Assembly: GCF_003259315.1 (NCBI RefSeq)
Contig: NZ_QLLT01000045.1
Coordinates: forward strand, 1-37,168
Length of the DNA: 37,168 nucleotides
Direction: 5' to 3'
From: Kitasatospora sp. SolWspMP-SS2h
GTDB taxonomy: Bacteria; Actinomycetota; Actinomycetes; Streptomycetales; Streptomycetaceae
Positions 14,887-22,797 of this stretch are shown here, one piece after another. Within the stretch, counting starts at the first letter, position 1; each line of letters begins with the position of its first letter. The notes under the pieces were generated by a model. The model was not told the origin of the DNA. It made no database searches and saw only the letters and a list, made by a program, of their open reading frames with translations. The position numbers were made by a program, and so were the translations under genes.

Positions 14887-14936
14887 GTGACGCCCGTCAC
14901 CGGCATTTGCGGATTGCGTTGAATTCCGCTTAATCT
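14887..14936 (+). promoter_or_regulatory. Crp-type site and promoter of the muralytic gene
   Basis: GTGACGCCCGTCAC (14887-14900) fits the Streptomyces Crp consensus GTG-N6-GNCAC exactly. It is followed by TTGCGG (14907-14912), an 18-bp spacer and TAATCT (14931-14936). The predicted start near 14943 places the Crp-type site about 50 bp upstream. Crp activation of the riboswitch-controlled rpfA gene is known in S. coelicolor, which supports this reading. Confidence 0.65.
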
Positions 14937-14959
14937 CCTGCCCACGTTCGTGGACACAC

Positions 14960-15165
14960 GGACCCAGCTCACCCGGGACGCCGAGTCCTGCCGCCGGGTG
15001 GGCCGGCTCATGCACAACGCACCACGGCAGGGGCGGGGGAACCAGGTAAGTCGCCCCGGGCGGTCGAAGGACCGCACGGGGCTCGGGGTGAAGCCGGGCG
15101 CACCACACGGTGCGCGCGGCCGGGCAACTCCAGCCCGAATCCGACAGCTCACCTCGCAGGCGTGG
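14960..15165 (+). ncRNA. Cyclic di-AMP riboswitch (ydaO-yuaA type)
   Basis: The leader contains the conserved ydaO/yuaA blocks in order: GCCGAGTCCTGCCGCC, then GGGGGAACCAGGTAA, GGGGTGAAGCCGG, and finally CCGAATCCGACAGCTCACC followed by TCGCAGGCG just before the ribosome binding site. These strings are diagnostic of the actinobacterial class, which senses c-di-AMP and usually sits upstream of resuscitation-promoting factor or NlpC/P60 genes, as it does here. Binding of c-di-AMP normally turns expression off. Boundaries are approximate. Confidence 0.92.
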
Positions 15166-15182
15166 GAGAGGAACGCTTCTTC

Positions 15183-16514
15183 ATGCTGCCCATCAGCGCC
15201 AAGCGCGCCCGCCGCCTGATCGCCACCACCGGTGTCGTCGGCATCGGGCTCACGATCCCCTGCCTGACCGGTGGCGCCGCCTCCGCGGCCACCGTCTCGA
15301 CCTGGGACAAGGTCGCGCAGTGCGAGTCCACCGGCAACTGGTCGATCAACACCGGCAACGGCTTCTACGGCGGCCTCCAGTTCACCGCCTCCACCTGGGC
15401 CGAGTTCGGCGGCACCGCGTACGCCTCGCGCGCCGACCTGGCCACCAAGGACCAGCAGATCTCCGTCGCCGAGAAGGTGCTGGCCTCGCAGGGCCCCGGC
15501 GCCTGGCCGGTGTGCTCGATCCAGGCCGGCCTCACCAAGGGCGGTGCCGCCCCCGAGGTGAACACCTCCGGCTCCGCGCAGACCCAGGCCCCGGCCCCGG
15601 CCCGGACCCAGCAGACCCAGACCCAGACCCAGCAGCCGCAGGCCCAGCAGTCGCAGCCGCAGTCCGGCGGCAAGGGCAAGTCCCAGCACGGCTGGTCGCA
15701 GGGCACCTCGCAGGCCCGGCCGCAGGCCGAGCAGAGCGCCCCGGCCGCCACCACCGACCGGGCCGCCGGCACCTACACCGTCGTGGCGGGCGACTGGCTG
15801 TCCGCGATCGCGCAGAACCAGCACGTCGACGGCGGCTGGCAGAAGCTGTACGACCTGAACCGCTCGGTCCTCACCGAGGGTCCGGACATGATCTACCCGG
15901 GTCAGCAGCTCTCCCTCGGCGGGTCCGCCACCGCGCAGCAGTCGGCGCCGGCCGCCGAGTCCTCCGCCGCCAAGCCCTCCACCACCAAGTCCTCCGCCGC
16001 CCAGGGATCGTCCTGGACGAACAACCGCTCCGCCGCCAAGCCGTCCGCCGCCCCGGCGAAGTCGTCGACCGGCTCGACGCAGACCGCCACCGCGTCGACC
16101 GCCACCACCACGGCGGCCACGACCGCCGGCACCACCACCGCCGCCAAGGCGACCGGTTCCAAGGCCGCCGCGATCGACTTCGCGCTGTCCAAGGTCGGCC
16201 AGGCGTACGTCTACGGCGGCACCGGCAACGGCGGCTGGGACTGCTCGGGCCTGACCCAGGCCGCGTTCCGCCAGGCCGGCATCAGCCTGCCGCGCGTCGC
16301 CGCCGACCAGGCCGACTACTCGACCCGCGTCTCGCTGGACAGCCTGCAGCCGGGCGACCTGCTGTTCTGGTCGAACAACGGCTCGAACTCGGGCGTCTAC
16401 CACGTCGCCCTGTACGTCGGCGACGGCAAGTACGTCGAGGCCGCGAACCCGAGCGCCGGCGTCCGCACCGAGACCGTCGCCAACTGGGCCCCCGACTTCG
16501 CGGGCCGCGTCTGA
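15183..16514 (+). CDS. Secreted muralytic enzyme: RPF + LysM + NlpC/P60
   Basis: 443 aa, exported. A signal peptide covers about 1-36 (cleavage near GAASA-ATV). The RPF transglycosylase-like domain spans about 38-112 with the catalytic Glu48 in AQCESTGNW. A Gln/Pro-rich linker with QTQTQ repeats follows, then a LysM domain at 197-245 (TYTVVAGDWLSAIA to PGQQLSL). A long Ser/Ala/Thr-rich linker leads to the NlpC/P60 domain at about 328-443, with Cys354 (DCSG), His407 and Asn422. It should therefore have both a glycan-cleaving and a peptide-cleaving centre, as expected for spore germination or cell-wall remodelling. The ATG at 15183 follows a GAGAGGA ribosome binding site and gives a clean signal peptide. 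Expression is gated by the upstream c-di-AMP riboswitch and a Crp-type site. Confidence 0.93.
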   Translation: MLPISAKRARRLIATTGVVGIGLTIPCLTGGAASAATVSTWDKVAQCESTGNWSINTGNGFYGGLQFTASTWAEFGGTAYASRADLATKDQQISVAEKVLASQGPGAWPVCSIQAGLTKGGAAPEVNTSGSAQTQAPAPARTQQTQTQTQQPQAQQSQPQSGGKGKSQHGWSQGTSQARPQAEQSAPAATTDRAAGTYTVVAGDWLSAIAQNQHVDGGWQKLYDLNRSVLTEGPDMIYPGQQLSLGGSATAQQSAPAAESSAAKPSTTKSSAAQGSSWTNNRSAAKPSAAPAKSSTGSTQTATASTATTTAATTAGTTTAAKATGSKAAAIDFALSKVGQAYVYGGTGNGGWDCSGLTQAAFRQAGISLPRVAADQADYSTRVSLDSLQPGDLLFWSNNGSNSGVYHVALYVGDGKYVEAANPSAGVRTETVANWAPDFAGRV

Positions 16515-16527
16515 CACCCGGCACACC

Positions 16528-16570
16528 GCCGCTGCCCCCGGGGACCCTGGTCGGCCCCGGGGGCAGCGGC
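16528..16570 (+). terminator. Terminator after the muralytic gene
   Basis: A perfect 16-bp stem (16528-16543 with 16555-16570) with an 11-base loop begins 13 bases after the stop codon. Confidence 0.85.
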
Positions 16571-16610
16571 CTATCCTCGGCCCGAGAAGGCTCGACGCTC
16601 GACGCTCGAC
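16571..16610 (+). promoter_or_regulatory. Putative promoter and 7-bp repeats before the VapB-like gene
   Basis: TATCCT (16571-16576) directly after the terminator stem could be a -10. The leader contains GCTCGAC three times in tandem (16590-16610). GGGGAG then precedes the ATG. No convincing -35 is seen. Confidence 0.4.
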
Positions 16611-16627
16611 GACCGGGGAGCAGCACC

Positions 16628-16828
16628 ATGGCGAAGATGACGATCACGCTGGACGCGGACCTGGCCCTGGAGGTGATGATGCGCGTCGGCGCCGCCAGCC
16701 CCCAGGACGCGGTGGAACTGGTCGTCCGCGACTACCTCTCCACCGACCGCCGCACCATCGCGCGCACCGGCGGCACCGGGGACGGCGAGCGCTTCGCCCC
16801 CCAGCCCCCCACCGCAGAAGAGGGCTGA
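16628..16828 (+). CDS. Small ribbon-helix-helix protein, VapB-like orphan antitoxin
   Basis: 66 aa. The N-terminal half, MTITLDADLALEVMMRVGAASPQDAVELVVRDYL, matches the ribbon-helix-helix layout of VapB/DUF2191-type antitoxins: a DNA-contacting beta-strand, then two helices. The C-terminal half (about 42-66) is Gly/Pro/acidic and probably disordered, where antitoxins normally bind their toxin. No PIN-domain toxin gene is next to it, since the neighbours are a cell-wall hydrolase and an acyl-CoA ligase. It may be a solitary DNA-binding protein. The ATG has a GGGGAG ribosome binding site. Confidence 0.7.
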   Translation: MAKMTITLDADLALEVMMRVGAASPQDAVELVVRDYLSTDRRTIARTGGTGDGERFAPQPPTAEEG

Positions 16829-16882
16829 CCCCCGGCGGGCGACCGGGGCTCCCGGAGCCCGCAACCTCCGTGACTGTCAAGT

Positions 16883-16902
16883 AACTTACCGTCTAGTAAG
16901 TT
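16883..16902 (+). promoter_or_regulatory. Palindromic operator upstream of the acyl-CoA ligase gene
   Basis: AACTTAC-CGTCTA-GTAAGTT is a perfect 7-bp inverted repeat with a six-base centre. It lies 56 bp before the ligase ATG and just upstream of possible -10 strings (TACCTA 16913-16918, TACCCT 16917-16922). TetR-family repressors of fatty-acid degradation genes commonly use such sites. The regulator is not adjacent. Confidence 0.6.
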
Positions 16903-16957
16903 TACCGGCGAGTACCTACCCTGGGCGAACCCCCACCCCACCCAAGGGAGTTCGCTC

Positions 16958-18889
16958 ATGGCACACCCCCTCGCCCGGGCCGCCCGCGCCGCCCGCCCAC
17001 CCGTCGAGGTGCTCCGCACCGGCGGGCGGGTCGTCGAGGCCCGGTCCGCGTACCTGGTGCCACCGCCCGGGGACGGGAGCCTGGGCGACCTGCCGTTCCG
17101 CAACGCGGCGGCCGCACCGGAGGCGGTGGTGCTGACCCGCCGTCAACCGGACGGCTCCTGGCGGGACGTGACGGCGCGGGAGTTCGCGGACCGGGTCGCG
17201 GCGGTGGCCCGCGGCCTGGTCGCGGTCGGGGTGGGCCCCGGCGCGCGGATCGTGCTGATGTCGCGGACCAGGTACGAGTGGACGCTGCTGGACTTCGCCG
17301 CCTGGGCGGCCGGCGCGTGCGTGGTGCCGGTGTACCCGACCTCCTCGGTGGAGCAGGCGGAGTGGATCGTCCGGGACTCGGGGGCGGTGCTGGCGCTCGC
17401 GGAGGACGCCGGAACCGCCGAGGTGCTGACGGTCGCGATCGCCCGCACCGGCGGCACGGTCCCGCTGTGGCGGCTGGACGAGGACGCCGTCGGCGAGCTC
17501 ACCGCCCTCGGCCGCCCCGTCCCCGACGAGGAGCTGGACCGCCGCCGGAGGGCCCGGGGCCCGGCGGACGAGGCGACGCTGATCTACACCTCGGGCACCA
17601 CCGGGCGCCCCAAGGGCTGCCTGCTCACCCACGCCAACTTCCTCACGGAGGCGGCGAACTGCCACGCCCTGCTGGGGCCGGTCTTCGAGGAGGCGACCGG
17701 CCGGGCGCCGTGCACCCTGCTGTTCCTGCCGCTGGCGCACGTGCTGGGCCGGATGATCCAGGTGACCTGCGTGTACGGCCGGGTCCGGATCGGCCACAGC
17801 CCCTCCCTGAAACCGGCCGACCTGCGGCCGGACCTGGCCTCCTTCGGCGCGACCTTCCTGGTCGGCGTCCCCTACCTGTTCGAGAAGATCCACCAGTTGG
17901 GCCGGGCCGAGGCGCAGTCGAAGGGCGCGGTGAAGGTGTTCGACCGGGCGGCCGCGGTGGCGGTGCGCCACGCCCGGGCCGAGCTGAACGCGCTGGCCGG
18001 CGGCCGTCCGGTGCCGCTCCCGCTGCGCCTGGCGCATGGCCTGTACGACGCGCTGGTGTACCGGCGGGTGCGGGCGGCGATGGGCGGGCGGGTGCGGTAC
18101 GCGATCAGCGGCGGCTCCTCGATCGACCCGGAGCTGCTGCTGTTCTTCGCGGGCGCGGGCGTGCTGGTGCACGAGGGCTACGGGCTGACCGAGAGCAGCG
18201 GCCCGTCCACGGTGAACCCGCCGCTGCGACCGCGCCCGGGCACGGTCGGGCAGCCGGTGCCGGGCAGCGCGGTGCGGATCGCCGAGGACGGCGAGGTGTT
18301 CCTGTCCGGCGGTCAGCTCTTCGACGGCTACTACGAGTTGGGCGCACCACGGCCCCGGCGGCCGCAGTGGTTCGCCACCGGCGACCTGGGCCGGCTGGAC
18401 GAGGACGGCTACCTGACCGTCACCGGCCGCAAGAAGGAGGTCCTGGTGACCTCCGGCGGCAAGAACGTCTCCCCCGGCCCGCTGGAGGACCGGCTGCGCG
18501 GCCACCCGCTGATCAGCCAGGCCCTGGTGGTCGGCAACGGCCGCCCGTACGTGGGCGCGCTGCTCACCCTGGACGCCGAGGCGGTGGAGCGCTTCCTCGC
18601 GCTCGACCCGCCCACCCCTCCCGCCGCGGCCCCCGCCCCCGCACGCGCCGCGCCGGACGGCGTGGACGTCGGCAGCGCCGTCCCGGTGCACCCGGCGGTG
18701 CTGGCGGCGCTCGCCGAGGCGGTGCGGGGCGTCAACGCGACGGTCTCGCGCGCCGAGTCGATCCGGCGGGCGCGGGTGGTGGCGGGCGACTTCACCGAGG
18801 AGCGCGGACTGCTGACCCCCTCGCTGAAGGTGCGCCGCCAGGCTGTCGGCGCCGCCTACCGCCGCGACGTCGAGCAGCTCTACGCGTAG
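16958..18889 (+). CDS. AMP-dependent long-chain acyl-CoA ligase (FadD15-like)
   Basis: 643 aa, in the range of long-chain fatty acyl-CoA synthetases. The AMP-binding P-loop is YTSGTTGRPKG (210-220). Further adenylation motifs are the acyl-CoA synthetase signature YAISGGSSIDPELLLFF, GYGLTESSGP, and TGDLGRLDEDGYLTVTGRKKE with its hinge. The C-terminal subdomain has an Ala/Pro-rich insertion near 550-570. The enzyme should activate free fatty acids to acyl-CoA for beta-oxidation or lipid synthesis. It has an AAGGGAG ribosome binding site and a palindromic operator upstream. The apparent absence of a conventional C-terminal Lys-containing GK motif should be checked, although LTPSLKVRR near the end fits the usual catalytic Lys. 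Confidence 0.9.
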   Translation: MAHPLARAARAARPPVEVLRTGGRVVEARSAYLVPPPGDGSLGDLPFRNAAAAPEAVVLTRRQPDGSWRDVTAREFADRVAAVARGLVAVGVGPGARIVLMSRTRYEWTLLDFAAWAAGACVVPVYPTSSVEQAEWIVRDSGAVLALAEDAGTAEVLTVAIARTGGTVPLWRLDEDAVGELTALGRPVPDEELDRRRRARGPADEATLIYTSGTTGRPKGCLLTHANFLTEAANCHALLGPVFEEATGRAPCTLLFLPLAHVLGRMIQVTCVYGRVRIGHSPSLKPADLRPDLASFGATFLVGVPYLFEKIHQLGRAEAQSKGAVKVFDRAAAVAVRHARAELNALAGGRPVPLPLRLAHGLYDALVYRRVRAAMGGRVRYAISGGSSIDPELLLFFAGAGVLVHEGYGLTESSGPSTVNPPLRPRPGTVGQPVPGSAVRIAEDGEVFLSGGQLFDGYYELGAPRPRRPQWFATGDLGRLDEDGYLTVTGRKKEVLVTSGGKNVSPGPLEDRLRGHPLISQALVVGNGRPYVGALLTLDAEAVERFLALDPPTPPAAAPAPARAAPDGVDVGSAVPVHPAVLAALAEAVRGVNATVSRAESIRRARVVAGDFTEERGLLTPSLKVRRQAVGAAYRRDVEQLYA

Positions 18890-18900
18890 CGGACGGCCCT

Positions 18901-18918
18901 CGGGAGGCGGTCCTCCCG
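18901..18918 (+). terminator. Stem-loop after the acyl-CoA ligase gene
   Basis: CGGGAGG-CGGT-CCTCCCG, a 7-bp stem with a tetraloop, lies 11 bases after the stop codon and directly before the 18-bp tandem repeats. Confidence 0.65.
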
Positions 18919-18926
18919 GGGGCCGC

Positions 18927-19016
18927 GCCGTGCGGGGCGCCCCAGCCGTGCGGGGCGCCCCAGCCGTGCGGGGCGCCCCAGCCGTGCGGGGCGCCCCAGC
19001 CGTGCGGGGCGCCTCA
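18927..19016. repeat. 18-bp tandem repeat, 5 copies, palindromic core
   Basis: The unit GCCGTGCGGGGCGCCCCA occurs at 18927, 18945, 18963, 18981 and 18999, and the last copy has one change. Each unit contains the palindrome GGGGCGCCCC. The array lies between the convergent ligase and lacI-type genes, and the last unit contains the stop codon of the latter. It probably works as a terminator array, though repeat expansion or protein binding is possible. Confidence 0.92.
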
Positions 19017-20039
19017 GCCGTTGCGCGGGCCCGACCCGGTGGAGCCGCGCATCACCAGCTCGGGCTGGAACATGAACTCGGAGCGCTGCGCCGGGTTCCC
19101 GCCGACCTCCTCCAGCAGGGCGTCGACGGCGGCGGTGGCCATCGCCTCGACCGGCTGCCGGACGGTGGTGAGCGGCGGTTCGGTGAACGCTATCAGCGGG
19201 GAGTCGTCGAAGCCGACCACCGAGACGTCCTGCGGCACCGACAGCCCGCGTTGGCGCACCGCCCGGATCGCGCCGAGCGCCATCATGTCGGAGCCGCAGA
19301 CGATCGCGGTGCAGCCCTTGTCGAGCAGCGCCTGGGCGGCGGCGTGCCCGCCCTCCACGCTGAACAGGGTGTGGTGGACGAGCTCCCCGGCCTGCTCCTC
19401 GGTGCGCCCGGTGAGCTGCCGGACGGCGGCCGTGAAGCCCTCGATCTTGCGGAGCACCGGCACGTACCGCTGCTGGCCGACCGCGAGGCCGATCTTCTCG
19501 TGGCCGAGTTCGACCAGGTGCTGGACGGCCATCCGCATCGCGGCCCGGTCGTCCGGGGAGATGAACGGCGCGGCGATCCTGTCGCTGTAGCCGTTGATCA
19601 GCACGAACGGGACCTGACGGCCGGTGAGTTTGGCGTACCGGTCGTGGTCGGCGGTGGTGTCGGCGTGCAGGCCGGAGACGAAGACGATGCCGGCGACGCC
19701 GCGCTCCACCAGCATCTCGACGAGTTCGTCCTCGGTGGAGCCGCCCGGCGTCTGGGTGCAGAGCACCGGCGTGTAGCCGTGCCGGCTGAGCACCTGCTCG
19801 ATGACCTGGGCCAGGGCCGGGAAGATCGGGTTGCTGAGCTCCGGGGTGATCAGGCCGATCAGCCCGGCGCTGCGCTGGCGCAGCCGGGTGGGCCGTTCGT
19901 AGCCGAGGACGTCGAGCGCGGCCAGCACGGTCTGCCTGGTGGTCGCGGAGACGCCCGCCTTGCCGTTGAGTACGCGGCTGACGGTGGCTTCGCTGACCCC
20001 CGCCTGCGCCGCGATGTCGGAGAGTCGCGCCGTAGTCAC
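19014..20039 (-). CDS. malR: LacI-family maltose operon repressor
   Basis: 341 aa. The N-terminal LacI helix-turn-helix is ARLSDIAAQAGVSEATVSRVLNGKAGVSATTRQTVLAALDVLGY (about 4-48). The periplasmic-binding-protein-like effector domain follows, with SAGLIGLITPELSNPIFPALAQVIEQ and VVGFDDSPLIAFTEPPLTTVRQP. The sequence closely resembles MalR/Reg1 of Streptomyces, the repressor of maltose and amylase genes. It starts at GTG 20039, 25 bases after the aglA stop, as the last gene of the operon. In S. coelicolor, as I recall, malR lies beside malE instead. A GTG at 20063 is an alternative start. A MalR-type palindrome lies upstream of malE, so the operon is probably autoregulated. Confidence 0.88.
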   Translation of the reverse strand: MTTARLSDIAAQAGVSEATVSRVLNGKAGVSATTRQTVLAALDVLGYERPTRLRQRSAGLIGLITPELSNPIFPALAQVIEQVLSRHGYTPVLCTQTPGGSTEDELVEMLVERGVAGIVFVSGLHADTTADHDRYAKLTGRQVPFVLINGYSDRIAAPFISPDDRAAMRMAVQHLVELGHEKIGLAVGQQRYVPVLRKIEGFTAAVRQLTGRTEEQAGELVHHTLFSVEGGHAAAQALLDKGCTAIVCGSDMMALGAIRAVRQRGLSVPQDVSVVGFDDSPLIAFTEPPLTTVRQPVEAMATAAVDALLEEVGGNPAQRSEFMFQPELVMRGSTGSGPRNG

Positions 20040-20064
20040 GATCCCAGAGCCTATTGCAACCACG

Positions 20065-21792
20065 TCAGACCGCCCACCACGCGGTGCTGTCGGCCGGGAG
20101 TTCTACGCCGTTCTCCGCAGGGCCGGTCTCGGCGGAGGCGAGCAGCAGGCGGCCGGGGGCGGGGATGCGGACGCCCTCGCCGGTGGTGTTGACGGTGCAC
20201 ACGAAGGAGCCCCGGGCCGAGTCGCGCCGGAAGGCCAGCACGCCCTCGGGGGCGGGCAGCCAGCCGACCCGGTCGCCGGCGCCGAGCGCGGGCTGGGCGC
20301 GGCGGACGGCGAGCGCGGAGCGGTAGAGCTCCAGCGTCGAGGTCGGGTCGCCGGTCTGGACCTCCACCGACAGGCCGGCCCACTCGGCGGGCTGCGGCAG
20401 CCAGCTGGGGCCGCCGGGGTGCGGGCCGAAGCCGTAGGGGGCCTCGGTGCCGGACCACGGGATCGGGACGCGGCAGCCGTCGCGGTAGCCGTCCTGGCCG
20501 GCCTGCCGGAAGAAGGACGGGTCCTGGCGGACCTCGTCGGGCAGGTCGGTGACGTCGGGCAGGCCGAGTTCCTCGCCCTGGTAGAGGTAGGCGGAGCCGG
20601 GCAGCGCGAGCATCAGCAGGGTGGCGGCGCGGGCCCGGCGCAGGCCGAGGGCGCGGTCGCCGGGGGTGCGGATCTGGGTGCCCAGGCCGGGCGGGTTGGC
20701 GAACCGGGTGGCGTGCCGGGTGACGTCGTGGTTGGAGAGCACCCAGGTGGTGGGGGCCTGCACCGGGCGCATCGAGTCGAGTGAGACGTCGATCACCTCG
20801 CGCAGCGCGGCGGCGTCCCAACCGGTGCCCAGGTACTGGAAGTTGAACGCCTGGTGCAGTTCGTCGGGGCGGACGTAGTTGGCGGTGCGCTGGATGGTCG
20901 GGGTCCAGGCCTCGGCGACGCCGATCCGGTCGCCGGGGTACTCGTCGAGGATCTGCCGCCAGCTGCGGTAGATGGCGTGCACGCCGTCCTGGTCGAAGAA
21001 CGGCATGACGTCGTTGCCGAGCAGCTTGAGCTGGTCGTGGCCGCCGAGGTCGGGCAGGCCGGGGGCCTTGACCAGGCCGTGGGCGACGTCGATCCGGAAG
21101 CCGTCGACGCCCATGTCGAGCCAGAACCGCAGGATGGAGCGGAACTCGTCGGCGACCGCCGGGTTGTCCCAGTTGAAGTCGGGCTGCTCGGGGGCGAACA
21201 GGTGCAGGTACCAGTCGCCGGGGGTGCCGTCCGGGTCGGCGGTGCGGGTCCAGGCCGGGCCGCCGAAGATGGACTCCCAGTCGTTGGGCGGCAGTTCGCC
21301 GTCCGCGCCCTGGCCGGGGCGGAAGTGGTAGCGCTCGCGCAGCGGGGAGCCGGGGCCCTCGCGCAGCGCGCGCTGGAACCACTCGTGCTGGTCGGAGGAG
21401 TGGTTGGGGACGAGGTCGACGATGATCCGCAGGCCCAGCTCGTGGGCGTCGCGGATCAGCGCGTCGGCGTCCAGCAGGGTGCCGAACATCGGGTCGACGG
21501 CCCGGTAGTCGGCCACGTCGTAGCCGGCGTCGGCCTGCGGGGAGGCGTAGAACGGCGAGAGCCAGACCGCGTCCACGCCCAGGTCGCGCAGGTAGGGCAG
21601 CCGGGCGCGGATGCCGGGCAGGTCGCCCATGCCGTCGCCGTTGCCGTCGGCGAAGCTGCGCGGGTACACCTGGTAGATGACCGCGTCCCGCCACCAGCCG
21701 TCTCTGGCGGCGTCGTTCGCGGCAGTCGTCCGGGCGGCGGGACCGGCGGCGGGAACGGCGGGCCCGGAGGCGTCGGCCAGGTTCTGGGTCAT
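20065..21792 (-). CDS. aglA: GH13 alpha-glucosidase
   Basis: 575 aa, GH13 oligo-1,6-glucosidase/alpha-glucosidase-like (subfamily 30-like by eye). No signal peptide is present, so it is intracellular. Conserved regions in order: DLVPNHSS (region I, 126-133), DGFRIDVAHG (region II, nucleophile Asp235), GVAEAW (region III, acid/base Glu294) and LSNHDVTRH (region IV, transition-state Asp356). The calcium-site-like DGNGDGMGDLPG loop (49-60) is also present. The N-terminus is an Ala-rich tail of about 30 residues. It should hydrolyse imported maltose and maltodextrins to glucose. It lies 51 bases after malG and just before malR in the same operon. Confidence 0.9.
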   Translation of the reverse strand: MTQNLADASGPAVPAAGPAARTTAANDAARDGWWRDAVIYQVYPRSFADGNGDGMGDLPGIRARLPYLRDLGVDAVWLSPFYASPQADAGYDVADYRAVDPMFGTLLDADALIRDAHELGLRIIVDLVPNHSSDQHEWFQRALREGPGSPLRERYHFRPGQGADGELPPNDWESIFGGPAWTRTADPDGTPGDWYLHLFAPEQPDFNWDNPAVADEFRSILRFWLDMGVDGFRIDVAHGLVKAPGLPDLGGHDQLKLLGNDVMPFFDQDGVHAIYRSWRQILDEYPGDRIGVAEAWTPTIQRTANYVRPDELHQAFNFQYLGTGWDAAALREVIDVSLDSMRPVQAPTTWVLSNHDVTRHATRFANPPGLGTQIRTPGDRALGLRRARAATLLMLALPGSAYLYQGEELGLPDVTDLPDEVRQDPSFFRQAGQDGYRDGCRVPIPWSGTEAPYGFGPHPGGPSWLPQPAEWAGLSVEVQTGDPTSTLELYRSALAVRRAQPALGAGDRVGWLPAPEGVLAFRRDSARGSFVCTVNTTGEGVRIPAPGRLLLASAETGPAENGVELPADSTAWWAV

Positions 21793-21843
21793 TGGACGGT
21801 CTTCCCTTGGAGGCGGTGGAAGTGGCGTGGGAGGTGGCGGGGT

Positions 21844-22797
21844 TCAGGACTTCGCGGCGCCGGCCGTCAGACCGGTGACCAGGTGGCGCTGCACCAGGTA
21901 GAAGACGACCGCGGCGGGGATGGCGATGAGCACCGAGGTGGCGGCCATCAGCTGCCACTGGTGGTCGTGCTCGCTGACGAACGAGGACAGGCCGACCGCC
22001 AGGGTGTACTTGTCGGACGAGAGCATGAAGGTCGAGGCGTAGGCGACCTCGCCCCAGGCGGTGAGGAAGGAGTAGAACGCCGCCACCGCCAGGCCCGGGC
22101 GGGCCAGCGGCAGGATCAGCCGCCAGAAGGTGCCGATCGGGGAGAGCCCGTCGACCCGGCCGGCCTCGTCGATCTCCACCGGGATGGTGTCGAAGTAGCC
22201 CTTCAGCAGCCAGGCGCAGTAGGGCACGGTGGTGGCCGAGTAGACCAGGATCAGGCCGGTGTAGCTGTCCAGCATGCCGAGGTTCGACAGGATGTAGTAC
22301 ATCGGCACGATCAGCACCGCGATCGGGAACATCTGGGTGACCAGCAGGGTCCACATCAGCTGGCGGTAGCCGGGGAAGCGCATCCGGGAGACCGCGTAGC
22401 CGGTGGAGGCGGCGATCAGCACGCCGATCACGGTGGTGCCGGCGGCCACGATCGCCGAGTTGCCGAACCAGGTGAAGAACCCGGTGTCGTTGATCACCTT
22501 GCCGTAGTTGGCGAGGGTCATCTTGTCGAAGATCTTCGCCGGGTGCAGGTAGTCGTTGTCGTCCGGCCCGAGCGAGATGTACGCGATGTACAGCACCGGG
22601 AAGAGCGCGATCAGGCTGGCGACGATCAGGGCGCCGTGCGCGAGCGCGGCGGCCAGCGGCGAGGACCGGCCGCGGCGGCGGACCTTGGCGGGGCGCTCGG
22701 TGGTGGCCGCTCCGGCGGCGGGGCGGTCGGCGGTGAGTGTCATGGGGCTGCCTGCCTGGTCGGGTTCCTCGGTCGGGGAAGCGGTCTCGGGGCTCAT
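21844..22797 (-). CDS. malG: Maltose/maltodextrin ABC transporter permease
   Basis: 317 aa. An N-terminal cytosolic tail of about 45 residues precedes six membrane segments. The EAA loop that contacts the ATPase reads DEAGRVDGLSPIGTFWRLILPLARPG. It ends with the typical FYLVQRHLVTGLTAGAAKS of MalG permeases. The start at 22797 overlaps the malF stop by ATGA, so translation is coupled. An internal ATG at 22743 would give a 299-aa form. With MalF it forms the membrane pore. Confidence 0.9.
   Translation of the reverse strand: MSPETASPTEEPDQAGSPMTLTADRPAAGAATTERPAKVRRRGRSSPLAAALAHGALIVASLIALFPVLYIAYISLGPDDNDYLHPAKIFDKMTLANYGKVINDTGFFTWFGNSAIVAAGTTVIGVLIAASTGYAVSRMRFPGYRQLMWTLLVTQMFPIAVLIVPMYYILSNLGMLDSYTGLILVYSATTVPYCAWLLKGYFDTIPVEIDEAGRVDGLSPIGTFWRLILPLARPGLAVAAFYSFLTAWGEVAYASTFMLSSDKYTLAVGLSSFVSEHDHQWQLMAATSVLIAIPAAVVFYLVQRHLVTGLTAGAAKS

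Noticed and set aside
18927..19016. CRISPR array
   Set aside because: The 18-bp units are directly adjacent with no spacers and no cas genes nearby.
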